From Membranipora membranacea (Eukaryota > Bryozoa > Gymnolaemata > Cheilostomatida > Membraniporidae): DNA of 64,000 nucleotides. A program made the translations under genes and the position numbers. The stretch spans positions 13,888,001 to 13,952,000 of the forward strand of contig OU612073.1 in assembly GCA_914767715.1 (NCBI GenBank). The letters are read 5' to 3'. Of this stretch, positions 30,401 to 39,400 are shown one piece after another. Positions within the stretch are counted from its first letter, which is position 1. Each line of letters opens with the position of its first letter. A model generated the notes under the pieces. That model saw nothing but the letters and a program-made list of their open reading frames with translations, ran no database searches and was not told where the DNA came from.

Positions 30401-33400
30401 TACCATTCGGTATGCAGGATATTTCACAGGGCCGGTTGTACATAAATCAGACAATTTCATACCGTTCATTCGGTTTTAAGGATATTTCGCAGGGCCTATT
30501 TTCTCATTTCTATCAGTATTTAAGTGTCAGTATTGATTGATCGGATTTTTATCTGTAGTAATAAGGATGCCTCCTGACCAAGTTGTGATATCATGGAGGG
30601 ATTTGTAGAATGTTTGATAATGACACAGTACAGTAATAATACAATTTATACAGCCCGATGGCCCCTTCAAAAGCCTTATCTCGCGCTGCCATCAGCCCCT
30701 GGTACTCCTAGTTTCTACCACCAGTGTTAAAACTGTGGCGAACTCAGTCTTATGGCACCAATGGTATTTATAATTACTGCCACAGAAGACTCTGCTGAGG
30801 GAAATATGAAGGCCTAGACCTAGGCCAAGTTTGGTCCTTTTGCCTTCATTTAAGTTTTGAGCTGCCAGCAGATCACCAGTAGAATGGGAATGACCAGGAC
30901 TTCGGTCAAATTGGATCAAAATTGATCTAGCCTTGACCTAATAGTTAGAGAAGACGAAGACATTTATTATCCAGAACCTGATCAGACTTATATGATGTTT
31001 ACGTGTGAGCAATAATCTTCTAGGATATTGGGTGCAGATTAAACTGATTGAATTTGGATTAATGATAATATTAGTAGGCAACTATCAAATCAATGATGAG
31101 CTTCCAATTCAAAGAGATTATAAATATCACAGAGATATTTAAGTTAAAGTGATATCAGAGAGGAAGCACAGGGTATTTACAATGTACATTTTCTCAGACA
31201 AACATAGTCGTTCGAAAAAAATGATACACTCCTCGTCAAATTTCAGATCAAAATTTGTCATAGATGACACATCAAACGAGAACATCGATCTTGCTCATTT
31301 TAAATCCGAATTATCTCAATGCACAAAATACACAACCCCATTCATGGTTTACTTGAGTAATCCTAGCTATGTATACTGAATAGAAAGAGTATTTTTGCCA
31401 TGTATTATACAAGGATCACTTTTACAATTCGAATCGGAAGCAGGGTATCAAAATATTAATCGGTGATTGGAATTTCAGTGAATAAAGGAAGGATCACAGG
31501 TGCATACAATCAAATCTGTTATCTAAACAGCCTTGTGGATCAAAATAACAACCAAGGCATGCGCCCCATCTCATGTACCGGCCGCTCGGTTGTACACAAA
31601 AATTTGCAGATCTGGACAAACACAGCATTGCTCCCCCCAGCGGTACAAGGGATTCTCCCTTGTGGGACTGATACATCGTAGTGGGGAGAAATGCGATCAA
31701 TCTTATAATTATAATATCACCCTGGCATGTATTGCACATACTATGATTCACATTTACATGTGTCATCATTCCGTTCTGCCAAAAATCCCAAGTTCACTTC
31801 CTTATGATTGACAACAGCAGGGACAAAAATAGATGTGTTCCTCAAATTTAAAATCAAGAATTCAAATTTTCATTTTTTTTCACATTATAAACTGCATAAA
31901 CAGCAAGAAGTACTTTGTGTGACCAGGAAACAAAAGCTTCAATATTCCATGTCCACCCATTGAGAAGACATCAAAGTGTCAACCAACAATAAGTGTATGA
32001 TTTTTGACATAATGATGGATGTGTTTTCCTCTATTGCTATTCACTAAAATATCTTCTGCAGAACTTGCCTGTCTTCGACCATGAACATCTATAGACATAT
32101 CCTCACAAAATAAACTGATTTCCAGATGACAACTGCTGCCATTGAAGCTCTGAGAGAGAGGCGGCATCCAATCAGGAGATCCGGCATCCGACGCTGTCGG
32201 CGGGATGTTAATAGAAACTGAACTCCTGTTCTTCCTGACACGATGCATGTCAATATCAACGGCAAGGCTACTCCGATATTTAGCAGGCTTCACCTCAGTA
32301 GCAGGCTTTGGCTCTCTCAATGATATCAATGACTGTGGTCTTCTGGATCTTTCACCACTGCTACCTTCTCTTGTTGAGCTAATATGAGCCACTGATGATT
32401 TCGGTGCAGCGGCGTCTAAAACTTTGCATGCCACCTCGTCACTTGGTGAATTGTTGGCTTCCTGCATAATGTTTGTCATCTTTGCACTCATCTCACCAGC
32501 TTCCTCCACAGGTATGTCTTCATCAGCTTGTCTTATCTCTCTGGTTTCCTGTATGCTGATCTCTCGTGCGCAATTCGCCATCTCATCCAGATCGCTCTGC
32601 ATCTCCATCATACAAGCTCTGTGGTTCTCAGATGAGTCGTTTACCATAAATATAGCATATCATCTTCATCAGAAGTTAGAGTGAGAATTTGAATTTAACT
32701 CTGAGAACATTCACTGTATGAATAAATTTTGAATGGTCAGCGAACCCACACCATTCTTCAGCACCCAGTGGCTGAATCAATACTGATCCAGAGTTCCATT
32801 AATAAGAAAAACTGTTTATCCTCAGCGCTGTGATTCTCTCGGTAGCAGTTGTAATCCTGTGTCAACTGAAGGGATTATGTAGATAGCTTTCAGAAAGCTA
32901 CGCAGTTAAAGTTACAGAGCATTATTACGATGATCCGAACCAGTGCAATACGCCATACACTATGAACATTATTTTCATGCGCTGTTGAATGGACAGTAAT
33001 GTCCAAAATGAACAACTTTCACTGAAGCTTTAGGATCATTACATAATCATCTGTATGCATAGTTCATTTTGTCAACAGAAATCTATCAATGTTTGTATAA
33101 AGGATACAGGTCCTTAATGTAAACAATGATATTCTCTATTATCAAAATTGGCAAAGGTCTATTTTGAGAGTATAACAGTCATGCCGTTTTTGCTGATCTT
33201 ACACCCCCAACTCGATGTGAGTGAGGGTGATGACTTATCTTAGTAATCCTCTGACATATTGGACATGTGATGATGCACGATGAAGACTTGAGATGATGCC
33301 GTTGAGATTCCAGACTTATAATTAGCCAACTAGCCAGTAAGGGTGTGTTTTGGTGCAAGGTCAATTTGTTGGAAACACTAGAAGAAATTTCTTATCGCTA

Positions 33401-36400
33401 ATAGTTAGATGATGAAAGTTTTAAAACTTTTCCACCACTTGGCACATATACAGTTCGTTACCTGCGGATGCCGAGCATACAATTAAGGCTGTGTTGAAGA
33501 GGAGACTTAGACAAAGCCAACAACCTTTGATGACACAATGTCAATACCGTTTGCCTTTTCAGCGCGGTATCTCGTTGTCATGTTTTTGATCCAATGTTTT
33601 GGATATTTTCTGCCAAATTTACCAAAATGATAATTAAGAGAATAGCGATGATCTCTGAAGCTATTGTTGCATTGTCAGCGAATTAGCTCTGGATTACCGC
33701 CCACACAATAGATCGTAGCTGCTGTGAACGAATCATAATGGATGGGCTAAGCTAATCAATTTCTGATCAATTGCTTCCAAGGTTCATTCGACTTTTTGAC
33801 ATGCTGACAATAGATAAGAAGACAGCAGTGAAATCGAGGAACCATTATTAGTATTTTTAGGAGTGTTTATTTGATAGTGCTCAATTAATTAACATGAATA
33901 TTTCTGTCTCATCGAAACCTCTCAAACACTGTTGATGAAATTCTGAGACACTCCAATTAATTCCTTATTCAGACTACCTGTTGTGTGACAGTGACATTAG
34001 CATATATAATTAAACCTCTCGGGTCTGCGGTGACACTTGAAATTTATTTCATGAACAAATTTTGAGAACTTTTGATAGACGAAAAAGACCGGTTACTGAC
34101 AGCCACACTTCCTAACTGGAATCATGATTTCACACCATTCAAATTTCTATCTATATGTATATGTATACCAATTACCGGCTGGAAGCTGGAGTATAGAAAT
34201 TGAAACACCTGGTGTGGTGTATAATGAATGTTAATGACTACGAAGGGTAGAATTATCACAGTGGGATAGACCCTCCATTTCAATATCATGCTGTAGCTTG
34301 TGGCTTGTGTTGTGAAAAGTACAAGTCTGAGAGGTCTGAGGGGACTGAAAGAGGTCTTGTGGAGTCACCCACTCTAACATATCTATGTCTATCATCTATA
34401 ACTACATATCTAATACACAGTAGCTAACTAACCATAGAGTACATAATGCTCACTGTACGATTTGAGTGCAGAGTTATTAGCCTTTACGATTTATATCATA
34501 AATGGTTTCTCAGAACGACCATAAACTTAATTGGCGAGACATTTCAATCTGGTAGCTCAGCAAGGTAATGACATATTGGCTAGCAAAAAAATACATTTCA
34601 CAGATGGATTACTTCTGGAGTGATAGGTCGGTTAAGACTGCAATAACAATGTAATTGGCCATGACCATGAGCTGATGAGAATTTTTCCAAACTGGTTGAC
34701 GGTAAACTTTACTCAATCAAAAATCCATCCTTTATAAAATTTCATGAAAAGACATCAGCAGTGTTGTATGAGAGCCAAGCACTCCATCTCATTATTGAAT
34801 ATACTCATATAAACATTCGCATAATTAAGATATCAAATGCGTCAGTCTCCAATTGTTGCTCTATCCAGATGACGCAGAATTAATTTGAGTCCTTGGATAT
34901 TTCTGGCATCACAAGCAGGATTGGTGAATAGGCAAAATATACAAACTCTAATCTGACAAAACTTAACGGAACAAAACATACCGAGGAGTATCGAAACGTC
35001 GGGGCGTCAAAATCCAAAGAATCAATAGACGCTCCATCGTCGGAGACTGTTCTGCTCGCTGGAACACCAGCGTCAGGCAGGCTATATGCTTCCTTGAGGT
35101 TCAGAGTTTTCTTTGATCGACTTGTTTTGATGCTGAATGTCGTTAATCCAAGGTCAGCTATTGCTCCAAAGCTGTGACTTTTCTTCATTCTATCTCCTAG
35201 TCCAGCGTTGCGTTGTCGTTTGAATTTAGGCGTGTATGACATGATTTTTGCTCACTCAAGAAGTATGCGTAATAGATATATTTTAAAACTCAATCCATAT
35301 TTACAATTTAGGAGCAACCAGGTATGAGTATATATTCTGATGCTCTGAGGAGGCTGAGCTAACCTGCCGGCACTAAAACACCCTGATCACTGCTCAGACT
35401 GACAGCTAACCAGCGGGATGACTTGAACGATACTAGTTACATAGAGAAACACCCAAAAACAAACACGCGCAGGCGAAACAATGCATTTAGCTGCCCAATG
35501 TTTGAACAGTAATTTTTGAACTGATGCACTCCTAAATGTACGCTGAGCTATTGAATTGGTGTGCATAACCAAATGGCCACTGCAACCTATACAATTGTTT
35601 CTGTTTATCTAGGCGCATAATGAAATCTGTCACACCTCAAAAGAGAAAAAATGAATGAATGGTCGTGAATTGAAGAATGGGGTGATGCTGTCCTACACAA
35701 ACTGAGTCAACTTAGAGGAAACTCGATCTCACAAATTCTCATGAAAAGGTGAACAATCCGATCATCGATGATTCGACAGCAATGAAAACAAACAAGCCAA
35801 CTAAATATGCCCTTCGGCAGCAACAATCGTGGTAAACAACATTCTACCGACAGCAATAAATTGGAAAGCTTACCGGAGAAAGTGACCAAAGACTTTTCCA
35901 CTTCCTGTATGTGTCCATAGTTTCTGTATAATAATCCTTTGAATCAGTGATTCCTGCGTTTCTTCATTACTTTATTAATCCAAACTAGTGTAAGAATTTC
36001 GTGCGTCTTTTAAAAAATCAGTCGATTAGGTTAGATCAAATAGCGGGCTCTGCGATAGACTGACAGAACTCAACAGTTACCAGAGGTTGATCACACCCAC
36101 ATACATAGTGACTGATCTGGCACAGCCTCAATAATATATGACTGGCGGAGGATGATATATTACTTTAGCAGGATAATCCGCTGAATGGAGTTTGCAACTG
36201 CTCGACCATATAGTTAGCCTGCTGTATTAACCATGAGAATATGTCTTTTGTGAATGATGAGAGGTTAAGTCATAGAGATGTTATCACTGCTCACTTGGAA
36301 CAAATGACAGAATAGACAAGAAGTAGTAGAGAGTGTAATCATCAAGTAGTTTTAGGGGAGTGTTTTCAGAAACATACAATGTCCCTATTGCCTGGATCGT

Positions 36401-39400
36401 GTAAAGGCTGGACGAAGGTACTTATTATGATGGCCATTTAGTGAACAGATATATCTAAAATTACTGCCCTCACCGGCATTAAATTGGGGTTACACCAATA
36501 TTTTGATGCAGAAGAGTGAGCATAGATACCAATTTAAAAACTCATATTGCCGTTAATATCAAATTGAGACACGAACAGACAAGATGGGCGGTCGCCAACG
36601 TTGAGCAATATTGGTTCTGGAATAAAGATTTTGCCTAATCGGGAATTTGAGCCCAACAACGAATGGGATGATTTATACCTAGAAACAAAATTTATTATTC
36701 TGTATTTTAGCACCATTAGCACCTATCGGATCCTGTATGTATAACCAGAATCTTAACCAAATGTCCCTTATCTACCTGTTTATGGGGACACAGATATTGA
36801 TATTGATATAGTTACCTTTTTATTTTACCTATCAATCATATATCCCTAATGCACCTAATTGACATATATTGGGTACTTCGTGTGTAAAAATGGCTGTTTT
36901 TAATTTAGCTGATGGAAGTTATCTACACATTGATCATGGCAGTAATCATCATTTGTAATGATAAATGACCATGTTACTATTATAGCTCCCCGTAAATCCC
37001 TTCAAATATCTATGGTGAGACAATCGCCCCTAAATCCATATTCAAATGAACCCAAAAGCAGCTCTCCTGACTTACCTCAAAGTCCAAATTTTCATTTGCA
37101 TCTATCATCACAAGCAGAACAGAAATGAAGCTATCAGCTCCGGCTTCCTCCTCTTGACTATTTGAGCTCGACGTTTTGTTTTCCTTTGTATCAATTAGGA
37201 TGGTGAGCTTCTGATTCTTGTGAGCTTTGCTGACTCTCCTAAGGGCAGGAGATTTGGTGTTATCCATTGTTGATCTTCTCCTTGTCCTGTCTTCTTGTTC
37301 ACGTGTCAGGTCAATAAGATCACTGTCACTAACCATCCGTCGATGTGCAGAGTTTCTATGCGGTTTTAGACTGTCTTGTTTCCCAATCGCTGTTGGGCTT
37401 TCAGATTTGGACAAACTGAAAAGGTTCTTCATACTGGACATGATACTCATGGAGGACTTTTTGGCTGGTTCGGGAGCAAGTTTGAGTTCTGCTCCCATCA
37501 GTATGTTATCCAGACTGTGCCTCTTGCCTCTAAACCTGCGGCTGTATTTATCATTTTCACTGAAGTAGCTCTCATCATCAAATGACTTGTATTTGGAGCT
37601 TAGGCTCAACTTGGGACGAAAGGATTTCGATTTGCTTGTCGTCAAATCCGTTGTCTCTTGATCACTCAGATCTGGTTGCGCATTGCTTTGTATTGTGTGG
37701 TGTGACCTTCGACGACGCCTTGAGAAGTTTGGTGACATATCTTTTAACAGATTCTTCAAACTCCCGATTCGCCTTTTAGAGCCAGATTGAGAACCTTTTG
37801 AGCCGGCCGTGTAGGATCTCTGTCTAAATGAGCTGTCAGTATCATCAGTGTCCAAGTTCAGTGAAGGATCAATCTGGAACTCTTCCTCCTGCGCTGAAGC
37901 AGCAGGCATCGTGAATACTACATCCAATGACGGTCTGTGAGGTGTACTTGGTGGAGGGAAATACATTTCCCCGACACAAGGTGTGATTTCAATTGTTGGG
38001 GATGATATCATCCCAATTTTCCGTCCTGAAATATAAAATAAAACATGAAAAGGAGATGAGTGATCAGTGAGAGTGATCACAGACAAAACAAATATGTATT
38101 GTATGTAATGTATTGATATATAAGAAGAGATGGATGGAAATTCAGACAATCATCAATTACAACCAACATTAGAACACCCAGAGTCAAATTTTCGCTGGAA
38201 TGACAACTGAAGGCACAGATATGTCGCGATCGGTGAGGAGACAACTCTGAATATAAGTAACCACACTCACTTCTGGCAGGAGTTGCAGACATTTTTCACA
38301 GGAGAAGCTAGCTGGCCAGACAGAGCGACAAATTTGAATGAAAACAAAACTATCCAACAACAGCAACCTTAACTGAAATTTGATTGCCACAGCTAGCGAG
38401 CGAGAAGTCAATGGATGTCAATAATAATGTCTATGATAGCGATAAGAAATATTCCATATGATGTGCCTGTTATCTAACAAGTTAGAGAGTACTTATCTAT
38501 GTCATATTCAAATATTAAAGGACCACTACTGCTGATCCCAAAACCATGATTGTCATCTGCAGCCATCTGCATATATATGTAATTCATTTCTTAGAGTGTC
38601 AATAAATTCAATCCTACACTAAAACATCTAGCATACCAGTTATTCGAAGATGATCTTGAAAAACCTGCTGACATATTTTGGATGGCCATAAATTGGAAGG
38701 ACATGTATTCTTAACTCTTAACTAACTCACATGGTAGGTGACGTCAGTCTTGATATCACACTTATAATAAGACAATCCCCGTTGCGTAATATATGGTCAT
38801 CATATCCATAAATGGAAACGACATCATAAGAAGATAACAACAATCAGGAGTAGATACAGGCTGCCCCACAATGCAAATTAAGCCTACGTGTTATCATGGT
38901 TAACAAACAAATGAAACTTGGTGGAAAACGAAGGATAATCCAGTGAATGATGGATCTGTTTCAGCTGCGAACCTTATCAATATTGAAAGTTTTTGATTAC
39001 CAACCACTAGTGCCATAACATGGAAAGCTGAATCGAAGACACTTCTATTCAAATGTCTGTTTAATGACCGTTAGTAAGCTTCTTTTTTGTGTACAAGCAA
39101 GTTTGAAAACAATAGAATCTAACAACTACTAATTACTTGAGATGTCTCTGAATTCAAACATTTAAAACAATAGCAAATGTGTACGTGTATTGAATGACAA
39201 GCCATATTGGCTCTTTAAATTGTTTGACAAATATAAAAACCCATTAAAACAGGTCATCATGCCCCTCTGACACCATCACCTACAGCTATGAGGTTTCATA
39301 ACATCTGAAGCTCACACTCAATCCTCCTCCATATCTTTTGTCAGACTATGGAAAATCATTACCGCCAACTTTACGGTAGAAAGCATAACTCCAAACTGCC

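Noticed and set aside
29839-30469. Minus-strand open frames with repeated Val-Pro-Gly or Cys-Ala-Trp units
   Set aside because: They come from the 9-bp minisatellite at 30194-30229. The rest has no splice context and overlaps in several frames.
32205-32684. Plus-strand open frames of 60 and 86 codons
   Set aside because: They are antisense shadows of ARHGAP20 start exon D on the minus strand.
37227-37779. Plus-strand open frames of 65-113 codons
   Set aside because: Antisense shadows of the Ser/Arg-rich ARHGAP20 exon at 37076-38025.
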